Assembly: GCA_020199835.1 (NCBI GenBank)
Contig: JAIVJV010000012.1
Location: 284,197-348,196 of the forward strand
DNA length: 64,000 nucleotides
Direction: 5' to 3'
Source: Acidobacteriota bacterium
GTDB lineage: Bacteria > Acidobacteriota > Blastocatellia > Pyrinomonadales > Pyrinomonadaceae
In this document: positions 1 to 8,356 of the stretch, one piece after another
How positions within the stretch are numbered: position 1 is the stretch's first letter
How the letters are laid out: every line of letters starts with the position of its first letter
The notes under the pieces: generated by a model
Told to the model about the DNA's origin: nothing
The model's database searches: none
Seen by the model: the letters and a program-made list of their open reading frames with translations, nothing else
Program-made: the position numbers and the translations under genes

Positions 1-1
1 C

Positions 2-349
2 ACAATCCTGATCGCCGAGGGACATCGGAAGAGCAGGCGTATCGGTACGTTGGATGATCGAACGATTACGTTGACACGACTGGCGTTTAAGCAAAAAGTT
101 CCCGATGCGCTACGGACGAAATTTGCCGTGGTGATGACGAGTTACACGGTGAAGATCTTCGACGCGCAATTAAATACGACGGTCACGGATTCGGGGATTT
201 TTGTCACGGACCCGTTTGACACAAGTCCTGACCATCCAAACCAGGTGGTAGCTCGCAAAACGATCTATTTGAACTTCGGCGTGAATCCGAACGGTACTCT
301 TAACGGCTCGCAAACACCCCGCAGCCAGGTTGTTACGCGGTGGAAGTAG
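2..349 (+). CDS. C-terminal part of an unrecognised protein (5' end outside window)
   Basis: The reading frame is open from the first base of the window to a TAG at 347-349, so the real start lies upstream; the TTG at 50 is only a possible start and has no clear ribosome binding site. The visible 115 residues contain no cysteine and no recognisable catalytic motif, are rich in Thr, Val and Asn, and end in a basic TRWK tail. The extended beta-rich composition with 'TVTDSG' and 'FGVNPNGT' stretches would suit the globular end of a pilin-like or surface protein, but this is a weak guess. The following thioredoxin-like gene starts 9 bases later, so the two are probably cotranscribed. Confidence 0.6.
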   Translation, partial: TILIAEGHRKSRRIGTLDDRTITLTRLAFKQKVPDALRTKFAVVMTSYTVKIFDAQLNTTVTDSGIFVTDPFDTSPDHPNQVVARKTIYLNFGVNPNGTLNGSQTPRSQVVTRWK

Positions 350-358
350 AAGTTTGTT

Positions 359-928
359 ATGGCAAAGCGATGGATTCCAATCGCCGCTGTCTTATTATTT
401 CTCATGGCCGTGTTTTGTTCCGGCTTCTTCTTTTTCTACAACCGGATTCAACGCTCGCGTGCCGAATCGAAAGCGGAAACGATTGAAGCGACCGCGCCGG
501 AGCCGCCGAAGTCGCTGATCAACAAACCGTTCCCGCAAGCACAACTTATCGACGCGAGTGGCAGCAAGGCTGACGACCAAATTCTGAAGCGCGGAAAAGT
601 CGTCGTGGTATTTGTGACGATGGACTGCGACGCGTGTGAAACCGAGAGCAAGTTTCTGCAAACCGTTTTAGATCGACGCAAAGACGTGGCGTTCTATGGG
701 ATCGTTCCGTTCGGGCCACGCCCGGAGTCTGCGGAAGCTGCCGCGCAGAAGTTTCCGTTCAAAGTTTTCTATGATCAGAACGATTCTTTCGTCTTCTCGA
801 TGGGCATCAATCGCGTTCCGGTGAAGGTGTATCTCGAAGACGGAATCATTAAGAAGGGTTGGATTGGTGCGGTTCAGACCGACCAGGGCAAAACGTCTTT
901 TGTGAACTGGCTCGACAGTCTGCAATGA
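359..928 (+). CDS. Membrane-anchored thioredoxin-like protein
   Basis: A 189-residue protein with an N-terminal transmembrane segment (about residues 7-27, very Phe/Leu rich), an Ala/Glu linker, and a thioredoxin-fold domain from about residue 55. The active-site CxxC is Cys90-Asp-Ala-Cys93, after a typical hydrophobic strand (VVVVFVTMD), and a cis-Pro candidate lies in 'INRVPVKVYL'. This is the architecture of TlpA/ResA-like redoxins that reduce or isomerise disulfides outside the cytoplasmic membrane; the CDAC motif itself is not diagnostic of a substrate. It starts 9 bases after the upstream gene, and its TGA overlaps the ATG of the next gene (ATGA), so the genes are translationally coupled. 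Specific partner unknown. Confidence 0.8.
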   Translation: MAKRWIPIAAVLLFLMAVFCSGFFFFYNRIQRSRAESKAETIEATAPEPPKSLINKPFPQAQLIDASGSKADDQILKRGKVVVVFVTMDCDACETESKFLQTVLDRRKDVAFYGIVPFGPRPESAEAAAQKFPFKVFYDQNDSFVFSMGINRVPVKVYLEDGIIKKGWIGAVQTDQGKTSFVNWLDSLQ

Positions 929-2805
929 GAAACTTCACGCGTTACAGATTTTTCGCGATCGCCATTGCCTTGGTGGTCCTTTGGCCCACTGCAACTTCTC
1001 CGCGCGCTTATGGACAAGACGGCGTGCGGGATCAGCAGCAACAGTTGTTGAAACGAATCATCGAACTACTCGACTCCACGGCTCACGATGCGAAGAAATG
1101 GGACGACAAGCAGGTAGCGGCACGCACTCTCGCGCAGATTGCGGATCTCATCTGGGACCAGAACCGTGACAACGCGCGAGAGTATCTGAAAGGTGCGTGG
1201 AACGCGGCCGCACAGGTCGAAGAGCCGAAGCGGGAACGTTCGAGTGTTGTGAATCCGTCCGTGCGCAACGCCGTGCGACGTGACGTGTTAATCATCGCGC
1301 GGAAACGTGCTCCGGAGCTCGCCGCGACGTGGCTCGACGAGATGGTGGAAGAGAGTAAGTCTGCTGAAAAGACCGATCGCGGCACGTTTGACGATCGCAG
1401 CGCCCGCAGTGCTGTGCTGCTTCAGATGGCGAACCAGATCCTGCCGGATAATCCAAAGGGCGCGGCAGAGTTGCTCATCGAGAGTTTGCGCGACGGGATT
1501 TCGTTTAACTTGCAAACCGTGCTGCTTCGTCTGCAAGAGAAAGATGCAGCGTTGTCGGAGAGTGTTTTTCGCGCCGCCGTCGCACGTTTGAAAACGGCGG
1601 GAATGAGCGGTCCGAACGAGTTGCTCACGCTTTACGCTTATCTCTACACACCCGGGCGAGTTTTTGCAGCCAACACTTCGGACAATCGCAATCAGGTGCA
1701 ACTCGCTCTCGGCGGAACGCGCGTGTCTACGCCCGCGGGCCGTTTGAATCCGGCGATGGCGCGTGAGTTTCTTGAGGTTGGATCCGATCTGTTGCTCAGC
1801 ACGCCTCTGCCGCAAGGCGCGCATGCGCAGCTTGCCGCTAGGTCGTTAGTGAGTGCGATCGGCATGTTGTTGCGCGAGGTGACGCCACAGTGGCCGGAAA
1901 AGGCCGCGCTGTTGCGCGCACGCGCACAGCAGCTCGATGCTGAAGCGCAGTTTTCGATCGCGCCGGTGCAAAGGCCTCCAGATATACCTGAAACACGGCC
2001 GGGAGAGAGTAAAGAGAGTTTTGCTGAGCGCCGTGTGGATCTGCTTGAAGAGACAGCGTCGAAGGGTCGTGACGTGCTTACGCGCGATGTTGGTTATGCG
2101 ACGGCTGCGGTGGCGACAGCGGTTGAGCGTTATGAGCGCGGTTTAAGCCTCGCCGGAAAGATTGAAGACAAGAATTTGCGTGGTGGTGTGCGCAGTTGGC
2201 TCATGTATCGTGCGGTGCTGCACCTGATTGGTTCCGGTGATCTCGAAGAAGCGCAGCGGCTCAACTTGAAGAACGATGACCTGGCCCAACGAGCAGTTTG
2301 TTTCGTAGTTGGTGCGCAGCGGTTGGTGAAGGATAAAGATAACGCTCGCGCGGGGGAGTGGCTGCGTGAAGCGGGAGTTTTGGTTAAGCGAATTGAGCCG
2401 CATGAGAGTTTGGCGCGTATTGCGCTCGGGATGGTTTCGACTTACGGCCGTTTCGATACGCAGGCTTCGCTTGAGTGGTTAATGGTCGCGGTGAAGTTAA
2501 TACGAAAGACTCCGGTCTCCTCCGTGAGCGAGACCGAGGGCGCGTTCGACCGGGACCAGGCGCCCTCACTCAAACGCATCAGCGGCATCACACCGATTAG
2601 CGACTTCACCGGCAAAACAGCGGGATTCAGTTTGCAATCGGCAGTCGCCGTTTTTCCGCCGGATCAATTTGAAGAAGTCTTATCGGTTCTCAACGAAATC
2701 GCGTCGCCCGAAGCGCGCGGACTCGCGCTCCTGATCCTTTGCCGCACGTTCCTGAAAACAGCGCCGGTTGCTACCAGGAGTGTCGCGACCTCCAGCGCAC
2801 CTTAA
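925..2805 (+). CDS. Secreted helical-repeat protein, function unknown
   Basis: A 626-residue protein. The ATG at 925 is preferred because it overlaps the previous stop and is followed directly by a clean signal peptide (residues about 1-30: basic RNFTRYR, hydrophobic FFAIAIALVVLW, then Ala-rich cleavage region AYGQ). An open frame continues to 859 but that extension would destroy the signal peptide. The mature part is almost all predicted alpha helix, with many Ala/Leu/Arg/Glu heptad-like stretches resembling TPR or HEAT-type solenoids; no catalytic motif is visible. Similar long helical secreted proteins are common and uncharacterised in acidobacteria (family knowledge). Coupling to the redoxin suggests a shared envelope role, which is inference. 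Confidence 0.75.
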   Translation: MRNFTRYRFFAIAIALVVLWPTATSPRAYGQDGVRDQQQQLLKRIIELLDSTAHDAKKWDDKQVAARTLAQIADLIWDQNRDNAREYLKGAWNAAAQVEEPKRERSSVVNPSVRNAVRRDVLIIARKRAPELAATWLDEMVEESKSAEKTDRGTFDDRSARSAVLLQMANQILPDNPKGAAELLIESLRDGISFNLQTVLLRLQEKDAALSESVFRAAVARLKTAGMSGPNELLTLYAYLYTPGRVFAANTSDNRNQVQLALGGTRVSTPAGRLNPAMAREFLEVGSDLLLSTPLPQGAHAQLAARSLVSAIGMLLREVTPQWPEKAALLRARAQQLDAEAQFSIAPVQRPPDIPETRPGESKESFAERRVDLLEETASKGRDVLTRDVGYATAAVATAVERYERGLSLAGKIEDKNLRGGVRSWLMYRAVLHLIGSGDLEEAQRLNLKNDDLAQRAVCFVVGAQRLVKDKDNARAGEWLREAGVLVKRIEPHESLARIALGMVSTYGRFDTQASLEWLMVAVKLIRKTPVSSVSETEGAFDRDQAPSLKRISGITPISDFTGKTAGFSLQSAVAVFPPDQFEEVLSVLNEIASPEARGLALLILCRTFLKTAPVATRSVATSSAP

Positions 2806-2809
2806 CGAC

Positions 2810-3481
2810 TTACCGTCCGGCGGAGTGGTTCGCATGCGCCCACTGAACCACGGATTCAACCCACTCGTTGAGCGGCCGGTACAGGAATCCGTGCTTTTGA
2901 CCGGTGTTGAGTTCGAGGTTTTTGTAATTGCCTACGCCTTTCGCGTCCTCACGAAACCTCTCGCATGAACCGCGCTTGTCCGTGCGTTCTGAGATAAACA
3001 AAACATTGCCGTATAAGTCGACCAGGTTCAAAAGACCGTCTTCAGCAGCGCAAGCGCCGAGAAAAACAAAGTTGAGGTCACGATTCGCGACGTACGTGGA
3101 AACGAGCATCGCCATCCACGCGCCTTGCGACGCGCCGACGATTGTGATGTTCTGCGGCGGAACTCCTGCTTCCAGCAGTTGTCGCACATGCGCGGCGACC
3201 TTCTTGGCGTAGGGTTCAATTTCCTGACTCTGCGTTCGCGCTTCGCTAATCACGATAAAGCCACGCTGCTCGAACGCCTCCAGGATCTTTTTATACTCGT
3301 ACACTCCAAACTTGGGACTCGTTGGACGAGTGTTCTCAGCTGTGACGATGTAGCCACTGATATAAAACAGGTAACGCTCATCGCGCTCGAGCTTCTGCAC
3401 ACCGCTACCCTGCTGCGCCATCCCTTCAACGAAACACATCACGGCAACCAACAATACCGTCAGGAGTTGCACGACCGACAC
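2810..3481 (-). CDS. Secreted alpha/beta-hydrolase-fold protein
   Basis: A serine hydrolase-like protein with a nucleophile elbow GASQG (G-x-S-x-G), preceded by the strand 'NITIVGA', and a late His in 'GQKHGFLY' that could complete a triad. The frame is open further upstream to 3646, but that extension is Arg-rich and overlaps the preceding gene. The GTG at 3481 (or 3472) gives a good signal peptide (VVQLLTVLLVAVMCFVEGMAQ), so a length near 223 residues is chosen; the exact start is uncertain. The family includes dienelactone-hydrolase-like and esterase-like proteins; substrate cannot be deduced. It ends 5 bases from the convergent upstream gene on the plus strand. Confidence 0.7.
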   Translation of the reverse strand: MSVVQLLTVLLVAVMCFVEGMAQQGSGVQKLERDERYLFYISGYIVTAENTRPTSPKFGVYEYKKILEAFEQRGFIVISEARTQSQEIEPYAKKVAAHVRQLLEAGVPPQNITIVGASQGAWMAMLVSTYVANRDLNFVFLGACAAEDGLLNLVDLYGNVLFISERTDKRGSCERFREDAKGVGNYKNLELNTGQKHGFLYRPLNEWVESVVQWAHANHSAGR

Positions 3482-3546
3482 TTTCCCGATTTTTAGCAGC
3501 CGAGTTATCGCGTTTGTCCTTCTATCTGGCAACCCACACGCACGCT

Positions 3547-3975
3547 TCACTTCTTGAATAGATTCGCGAACGCTTGACGGGCGTTGGTGGGGCCGCCGGA
3601 GGAAGTTTGACGCTCGACCACGGTGCGCATGGCGAAGAGTTCGCACGCGTTACGCGCGTTTTTATTAACGATACGCGCCGTGATTGTCTTACTACTACAT
3701 TCGAAGCGGGCGCTCGGATCAAAGTAGGTACACTGCCGGCAAGTATGAAGCTCCGCTTTACACTTCTCGCAAGTGCTCTCAGCGGTAATGCTCGACGGCG
3801 CCTTAGCCCCGCACATCGCGCACTTCACCGCCTCACCGAAAGCCATCATCCGCGGCGAGCGCGGCCCTTCGCGATCCTGCGGCTTCGACTGCGGCCTGGG
3901 CCTCTGCGGTTCGCGTCGCTGCGGCTCGCGGTCGTTATCCATATAACCGCTGTGACGATATTTGCGCTCACTCAT
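3547..3975 (-). CDS. Zinc-ribbon-like multi-cysteine protein
   Basis: A 142-residue cytoplasmic protein in two parts. Residues 1-45 are highly charged and repetitive (four Pro/Gln/Arg-rich repeats such as REPQRREPQR), probably disordered. Residues 50-95 hold seven cysteines in CxxC pairs: C52/C55, C69/C72, C79/C82, plus C93, a pattern expected for two zinc-binding knuckles. The short tail ends in NARQAFANLFKK. Such proteins may bind nucleic acids or act as structural metal-binding factors; the sequence does not tell which. The downstream hydrolase starts about 65 bases later on the same strand. Confidence 0.7.
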   Translation of the reverse strand: MSERKYRHSGYMDNDREPQRREPQRPRPQSKPQDREGPRSPRMMAFGEAVKCAMCGAKAPSSITAESTCEKCKAELHTCRQCTYFDPSARFECSSKTITARIVNKNARNACELFAMRTVVERQTSSGGPTNARQAFANLFKK

Positions 3976-4074
3976 GTTTTCCGCTCCGGGTGGTTAGTGA
4001 CTCACGCGAATTTTCGGCTTTGTTGGACCACGCGTAGACCGATTCGCAGCGGTCTCGTCGTGAACAAGTAGTTA

Positions 4075-4290
4075 TCAGGCGGTCTGCACGTCTACATACT
4101 CGACACTCGAAGCAGGTCTCGGAATCGGTTGACCATCTTCACGGAGTCCTTCCAGATGGAACTCAATCGCTTCTTGAATAAGGTCCAGAACCTCTTCCTT
4201 GGTGTCGGCAACCGCCACACAGCCAGGCAGGTCCGGGACATGCGCTCCAAAGCTGCTCTCGCCTTCTTCGACAATAACGGCGTATCTCAT
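4075..4290 (-). CDS. hicB: HicB-family antitoxin
   Basis: A 71-residue protein matching the partial RNase H-like fold of HicB antitoxins: start MRYAVIVEEGE, then 'FGAHVPDLPGCVAVADT' and 'EAIEFHLEGLREDGQPIPRP', which are family hallmarks. HicB neutralises HicA and in many systems represses the operon. This version lacks a long C-terminal DNA-binding (RHH or HTH) extension, ending just after VEYVDVQTA, so any autorepression would need another factor or the short tail. Its ATG lies one base after the hicA stop, with a GAGGA-like ribosome binding site inside the hicA end, so translation is coupled. Confidence 0.92.
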   Translation of the reverse strand: MRYAVIVEEGESSFGAHVPDLPGCVAVADTKEEVLDLIQEAIEFHLEGLREDGQPIPRPASSVEYVDVQTA

Positions 4291-4291
4291 C

Positions 4292-4489
4292 TTAGTCCTC
4301 TCGTTGTTTCAACCCGGCCTGCTTCAGAATACTATTAAGAGTGCCGCGCGGAACGTCAAGGCTTTCCTTTCCTGCTACGGTCACTGCTTCGCGCTTCTCA
4401 CGATGCTTAAACTGACGATGACTACCCTTCGTTCTCGCCAGGTACCATCCATTCTGCTCAAGAAGCTTGACGACCTCCTTCACTTTCAC
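4292..4489 (-). CDS. hicA: HicA-family mRNA interferase toxin
   Basis: A 65-residue HicA toxin with the double-stranded-RNA-binding-like fold. Diagnostic features are the N-terminal KVKEVVKLLEQNGWYL helix, the catalytic His24 in 'KGSHRQFKH' and the C-terminal 'VPRGTLNSILKQAGL' segment. HicA cleaves mRNA without ribosomes and stalls translation until HicB binds it (established family knowledge). Toxin-first order is the usual hicAB arrangement. All key residues are present, so the toxin should be active. Such pairs are frequently gained by transfer, but no insertion scars are visible here. Confidence 0.92.
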   Translation of the reverse strand: MKVKEVVKLLEQNGWYLARTKGSHRQFKHREKREAVTVAGKESLDVPRGTLNSILKQAGLKQRED

Positions 4490-4622
4490 AACAGCATAAT
4501 AAAGTTGTTCCCCTTAACTTCCTAACGACATCCCTTATGCAAGGCCCACCCGGTTCGCTGGGGGGCCGGCTTCTTGTTTTTTTTACTTGTGCTACGCTTG
4601 AGGCCACAGGCGGAGAAAACAG

Positions 4623-5582
4623 ATGACAAACTCAAACTCGGAAATGCCGATGCGGACGCTCGGCCGCACCGGCGTACAGGTCTCGCTCATCGGTCTTGGC
4701 GGATGGCACCTGGGCTTCAATTACCTCGAGGACGAGCTGGCGACGCGCATCATTCGCACCGCGATCGACAACGGCATCAACTTCATGGACAACTGCTGGG
4801 ATTACAACGAAGGTAAGAGTGAGATCCGCATGGGCAAAGCGCTGCGCGACGGATATCGTGAACGCGCTTTTCTGATGACGAAGATCGATGGCCGCACGAA
4901 GAAAGATGCGAGGGCGCAGTTGGATGAGTCGTTAAAAAGAATGCAAACCGACTACATCGATCTGGTCCAACATCACGAAATCATTCGTTACGAAGATCCG
5001 CATCGCATCTTCGACGACGAAGGCGCAAACGCCGCTTTGGTCGAAGCACGCGACGCCGGAAAGATTCGGTTCATCGGTTTCACCGGTCATAAAGATCCAC
5101 GCATTCATCTTTACATGCTGGAAGTCGCGCGCGAGTACGGTTTCGAGTTTGACACGGTGCAGATGCCGCTCAACGTGATGGACGCGCATTACCGGAGTTT
5201 CGAAAAGCTCGTGCTGCCGGAGCTCGTCAAACAAAACATCGGCGTGCTGGCGATGAAGACGTTGGCGAATGGCACGATCCTCGAATCAAAGACTGTTAAT
5301 GCGACGGAGTGTTTGCAGTACGCCATGAACTTGCCGGTTTCGACCGTGATTACGGGCTGCGAAAGTATGGAAAACCTGGAGCAGGCGTTGAACGCCGCCC
5401 GCACGTTTAAGCCAATGTCGAGCGAGGAAGTCAGCGCATTACTCGCACGAACCGCCCAGGCGGCGTCACGTGGAGAATACGAACTGTTCAAAACGACTTC
5501 CGTTTACGACGGCACGGCTGCGCATCCGGAGTGGTTGGGTGAAGAACCACCGCGAGTTCAGCGCGTTATGCAAACCTCCTGA
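4623..5582 (+). CDS. Aldo/keto reductase family oxidoreductase
   Basis: A 319-residue TIM-barrel NAD(P)H-dependent reductase. The catalytic tetrad is visible as Asp56 and Tyr61 in 'NFMDNCWDYNEGKSE', Lys87 in 'FLMTKIDG' and His117 in 'IDLVQHHE'; the N-terminal RTLGRTGVQVSLIGLGGW is typical of the family. The C-terminal third carries the 'VSTVITGCESMENLEQAL' cofactor-binding stretch. Family members reduce aldehydes and ketones or act as predicted sugar/metabolite reductases; substrate is not deducible. There is no signal peptide, so it is cytoplasmic. The last 17 bases overlap the end of the convergent FAD monooxygenase gene. Confidence 0.9.
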   Translation: MTNSNSEMPMRTLGRTGVQVSLIGLGGWHLGFNYLEDELATRIIRTAIDNGINFMDNCWDYNEGKSEIRMGKALRDGYRERAFLMTKIDGRTKKDARAQLDESLKRMQTDYIDLVQHHEIIRYEDPHRIFDDEGANAALVEARDAGKIRFIGFTGHKDPRIHLYMLEVAREYGFEFDTVQMPLNVMDAHYRSFEKLVLPELVKQNIGVLAMKTLANGTILESKTVNATECLQYAMNLPVSTVITGCESMENLEQALNAARTFKPMSSEEVSALLARTAQAASRGEYELFKTTSVYDGTAAHPEWLGEEPPRVQRVMQTS

Positions 5583-7119
5583 AATAACTTTGTAGTTCAG
5601 GAAGCGGAGCCTCAGCAGAAACGAAGCCGATGTAGTTGTCCGGCCGCAGCAGGATGTGGAACGGTTTGTCCATCCCGAAGATTTCGCTCACCTGTTCGTT
5701 GATTGGAAAGGCCTGTTGATCTATTAAGCCGCCGAACTCACTTTCAACGCCCGCGCTCGTGGCCTGATCCGGTTCCGCTTCATTCGAGAAAGTGACCAAA
5801 TGAAACTTCGGCGCGTGTAACCAGTCGTAAACGCCCTTGCCATCAACCAGTAAATAAGGCATTCGATCGCCCGCTTTGACTTCAAATTCCGTGTCTCCGT
5901 TTTTGCTCAACGAGCGATCGCGATAAGTGATGCCGGTCTGCGAAATCAGTGGAAAGATAAACTGGTTCACGGAATCCAGACCGACGAGGAAGTTCGCGAC
6001 GTGCGGGAAAATGTTTCGTCTTATAAACGACAGCAACCACGCGGGATTCACCAGCAGATCAAACATTCGATCCGTGGTCTCTAAAAGCCGCTTCGCTATT
6101 TCCACGCGCTCTTCGTTGTAAGTTTCGAGAAGTCGTGGATCAGCTTCGCCACGCAACACGAGGGCGAGCTTCCACGCGAGGTTGTAACCATCCTGAATTC
6201 CCGTGTTCATTCCCTGCGCCCCCGCCGGAGAATGAATGTGCGCGGCATCACCCGCGAGAAAACACCGGCCCTCGCTAAACTTGTTGACGCGGCGCGAGTG
6301 GACCTTGTAAGTGGAAAACCAGTTGACCTGGTAGATGTCTAGATCGACCTGCGAATCCCCGAGAATCTGACGCTTGATTTCTTCGTAAGGGATCTCGCCT
6401 TCTTTCTTTTCGGTGTCTTCGGGAAACACGCCGACAATGCGATAACGATCTTCGCCCGGCATCGGAAAGAAGGCGGTTGACTGATCCTTCGCGAGACAAG
6501 CAGTCAGCATGTCGTGTGGAAACGCCCACTTTATCTGCACATCAGCAACGTAAAACAAACGTTCCAACGTGCTGCCTTCAAAGGTCAGCCCCAGATGGTG
6601 GCGAATCCCGCTCTTTGGTCCGTCGCAAGCGACAAGATATTTAGCTTCGATTCGCTGCTCTTCGCCGTTCACGTTGACGATAGTGCCCGCTACCGCCGCG
6701 TCGTTTTGCGAAAAGCCTCCGAAAGTTGTTTGCCAGCGCACGTCCTGTCCGTGCGACTTGATGAACTCATAAAGCAGACGCTCGTGCTGGCCCTGTTCGA
6801 CGATTAATAAGAAAGGATAAGGACTCTTGCCCTGCCCGAGATTTGCTAAGGAGACTTCAGCTCGTTGCTCGCCGCCTTCCAAAAGCCGAACTCCTTGCGC
6901 CGGCAAGCCCATGTCGATCAACCGATCCGCCAGATCGATCTGTTGATAGATCTCCAGGGTACGAGCCTGGACACCGATCGCTTTCGAGTAAGGCGTAGTG
7001 CCCTCTTTCTTATCGACGATCACAAAGTCGATCCCGTACCTGATTAGTTGAATAGCCAGCGCCAGCCCGGTTGGACCGGCGCCAACGATCAGAACATCCG
7101 TTTTTAAGGTTGCTGCCAT
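5566..7119 (-). CDS. FAD-dependent aromatic monooxygenase (PheA/TfdB-like)
   Basis: A 517-residue class A flavin monooxygenase. The N-terminal Rossmann motif is GAGPTGLALA (residues 13-22), the middle 'VACDGPKSGIRHHLG' is the DG fingerprint for FAD/NAD(P)H, and 'CFLAGDAAHIHSPAGAQG' is the GD motif binding the FAD ribityl chain; the C-terminal thioredoxin-like domain of phenol hydroxylases follows. These enzymes hydroxylate phenolic or polyketide-like rings with NAD(P)H and oxygen. The ATG at 7119 is chosen because GAGGAG lies just upstream; an in-frame ATG at 7137 has no such site. The OsmC-like gene diverges from it 64 bases away, possibly sharing a control region. Confidence 0.87.
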   Translation of the reverse strand: MAATLKTDVLIVGAGPTGLALAIQLIRYGIDFVIVDKKEGTTPYSKAIGVQARTLEIYQQIDLADRLIDMGLPAQGVRLLEGGEQRAEVSLANLGQGKSPYPFLLIVEQGQHERLLYEFIKSHGQDVRWQTTFGGFSQNDAAVAGTIVNVNGEEQRIEAKYLVACDGPKSGIRHHLGLTFEGSTLERLFYVADVQIKWAFPHDMLTACLAKDQSTAFFPMPGEDRYRIVGVFPEDTEKKEGEIPYEEIKRQILGDSQVDLDIYQVNWFSTYKVHSRRVNKFSEGRCFLAGDAAHIHSPAGAQGMNTGIQDGYNLAWKLALVLRGEADPRLLETYNEERVEIAKRLLETTDRMFDLLVNPAWLLSFIRRNIFPHVANFLVGLDSVNQFIFPLISQTGITYRDRSLSKNGDTEFEVKAGDRMPYLLVDGKGVYDWLHAPKFHLVTFSNEAEPDQATSAGVESEFGGLIDQQAFPINEQVSEIFGMDKPFHILLRPDNYIGFVSAEAPLPELQSYFRRFA

Positions 7120-7183
7120 TTGGTTCTCCTCAGGCATGATTCTATGATACGCGCACGAACTTCAGCACAATGAAAGGACGTAT

Positions 7184-7618
7184 ATGCCAACACGGACAGC
7201 AGAAGCAGAATGGAAAGGAAATCTGGCGGAGGGCGCTGGAACCTTAAAGGTGGGGAGCGGCGCGTTTTCTGGTCCTTATTCTTTCAAATCGCGTTTTGAG
7301 GAAGGCCAGTCGGCCACGAATCCGGAGGAGTTGATCGGCGCAGCGCACGCGGGTTGTTTCACGATGGCGTTGACAGCGGCGCTATCTCGCGCAGGCATCA
7401 TGCCGGCGGGAATTCATACTGAAGCACGCGTGAAACTCGAAAAAGTCGGTGAGGGATTTTCGATCACGCAGATCGATCTTAATACCGAAGCCGAGATTCC
7501 CGGCATCGACGACGCAAAGTTTCAGCAGTACGCCAACGACGCGAAGCAGAATTGTCCGGTCTCAAAAGCACTCGCCGGCACCCAAATCAACCTGACCGCA
7601 AAATTATCGGGCCAGTAA
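7184..7618 (+). CDS. osmC: OsmC-type organic hydroperoxide reductase
   Basis: A 144-residue OsmC/Ohr-superfamily thiol peroxidase. The two conserved redox cysteines are Cys58 in 'AAHAGCFTMAL' and Cys124 in 'QNCPVSKAL', and the N-terminal 'PTRTAEAEWKGNLAEGAG' with 'ATNPEELIGAAHAGC' is specific for the OsmC branch (rather than Ohr). It detoxifies organic peroxides, using lipoylated or small-thiol reductants, in the cytoplasm or near the membrane. The gene is divergent from the flavin monooxygenase, an enzyme class that can leak peroxide, so joint regulation is plausible but unproven. Its last 15 bases overlap the end of the convergent exosortase gene. Confidence 0.93.
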   Translation: MPTRTAEAEWKGNLAEGAGTLKVGSGAFSGPYSFKSRFEEGQSATNPEELIGAAHAGCFTMALTAALSRAGIMPAGIHTEARVKLEKVGEGFSITQIDLNTEAEIPGIDDAKFQQYANDAKQNCPVSKALAGTQINLTAKLSGQ

Positions 7619-8356
7619 ACGGCGGTTATGACTGACGCGGCGCCACGCGTACCAGGCGGCGGGTGGCGCCACGATTAATACCGGCAGCACGAGCACAAAA
7701 ATTGAGTGTTCCCAAAACGCGCTTCCCTGCCGGAACGAACCGTTCGCGAGCGGAATGCCCAACGTCACCGCGTAATAAATGAGCACAGGAAACACCGGTA
7801 GGCGTGCAAGATGCAGCGGTCTTGCCGATTCAAACCGTTCCACCAACAGAAACAACGACAACAGAAACCCGAAATAAACCACGATGCCCTCGATCCGGTG
7901 CAGTTGGTTGTTCGTCAAGCCGCTGACCTCTACCGATCGCGCGCGCATTTCGAGTGCCAGCCAGATGCGCGCGGTGTTCGCAACCAGTGTCGCAACGTAA
8001 GCCAATACCGCCGTCAACGGAATCATGGTCCAACCCGCGCTGCGAAACCGTTCACGCCACAAACGCCGCAGCGCAAGCATCAAAAACGCCGCGATCAAAA
8101 AGTTGACTCCCGCACACGGAACAGCGATCACAAACCTGCGATCGCTGCTCATGTAGCCCGCGTACGACTCAAACTCAAACCTCTCACCACTCAACAACTC
8201 CACCAACAAAGTCGTCGGCGCGAGTATCCAGCGCAAGTCGTCCGGTGTGGCCGTCGAGTAATAAAACTTGAGCGCCAGAGCGCACAGCGCCACCAACAGC
8301 AACTGTGCGCCCCAGATCAGTTTCTGCTTCATACCGAAGTTCATACCGAACTTCAT
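7604..8356 (-). CDS. xrtK: Exosortase (XrtK-like)
   Basis: A 250-residue polytopic membrane protein of the exosortase/archaeosortase family. The three invariant catalytic residues are visible: Cys81 in 'VPCAGVNFL', Arg130 in 'NTARIWLAL' and His153 in 'LHRIEGIVV'. About seven hydrophobic segments span the length. Exosortases cleave C-terminal sorting signals (short motif, transmembrane helix, basic cluster) of exported proteins. The ATG overlaps the stop of the VIT/VWA gene (ATGA), and that neighbour ends in such a tripartite signal, so it is the likely dedicated substrate. The start region contains a 12-base tandem repeat encoding FGMNFGM, so the second or third ATG could be used. Assignment to subtype K is by resemblance only. 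Confidence 0.82.
   Translation of the reverse strand: MKFGMNFGMKQKLIWGAQLLLVALCALALKFYYSTATPDDLRWILAPTTLLVELLSGERFEFESYAGYMSSDRRFVIAVPCAGVNFLIAAFLMLALRRLWRERFRSAGWTMIPLTAVLAYVATLVANTARIWLALEMRARSVEVSGLTNNQLHRIEGIVVYFGFLLSLFLLVERFESARPLHLARLPVFPVLIYYAVTLGIPLANGSFRQGSAFWEHSIFVLVLPVLIVAPPAAWYAWRRVSHNRRLLAR

Noticed and set aside
4075..4489. The HicAB pair as a new defence element
   Set aside because: Both proteins match the known family with all key residues, so nothing beyond a standard toxin-antitoxin pair is seen.
4543..4584. A GC-rich hairpin (GGCCC with GGGCC) followed by a run of eight T
   Set aside because: It looked like a terminator, but the T-run is about nine bases away from the stem and no plus-strand gene ends before it; more likely chance or promoter-region sequence ahead of the aldo/keto reductase.
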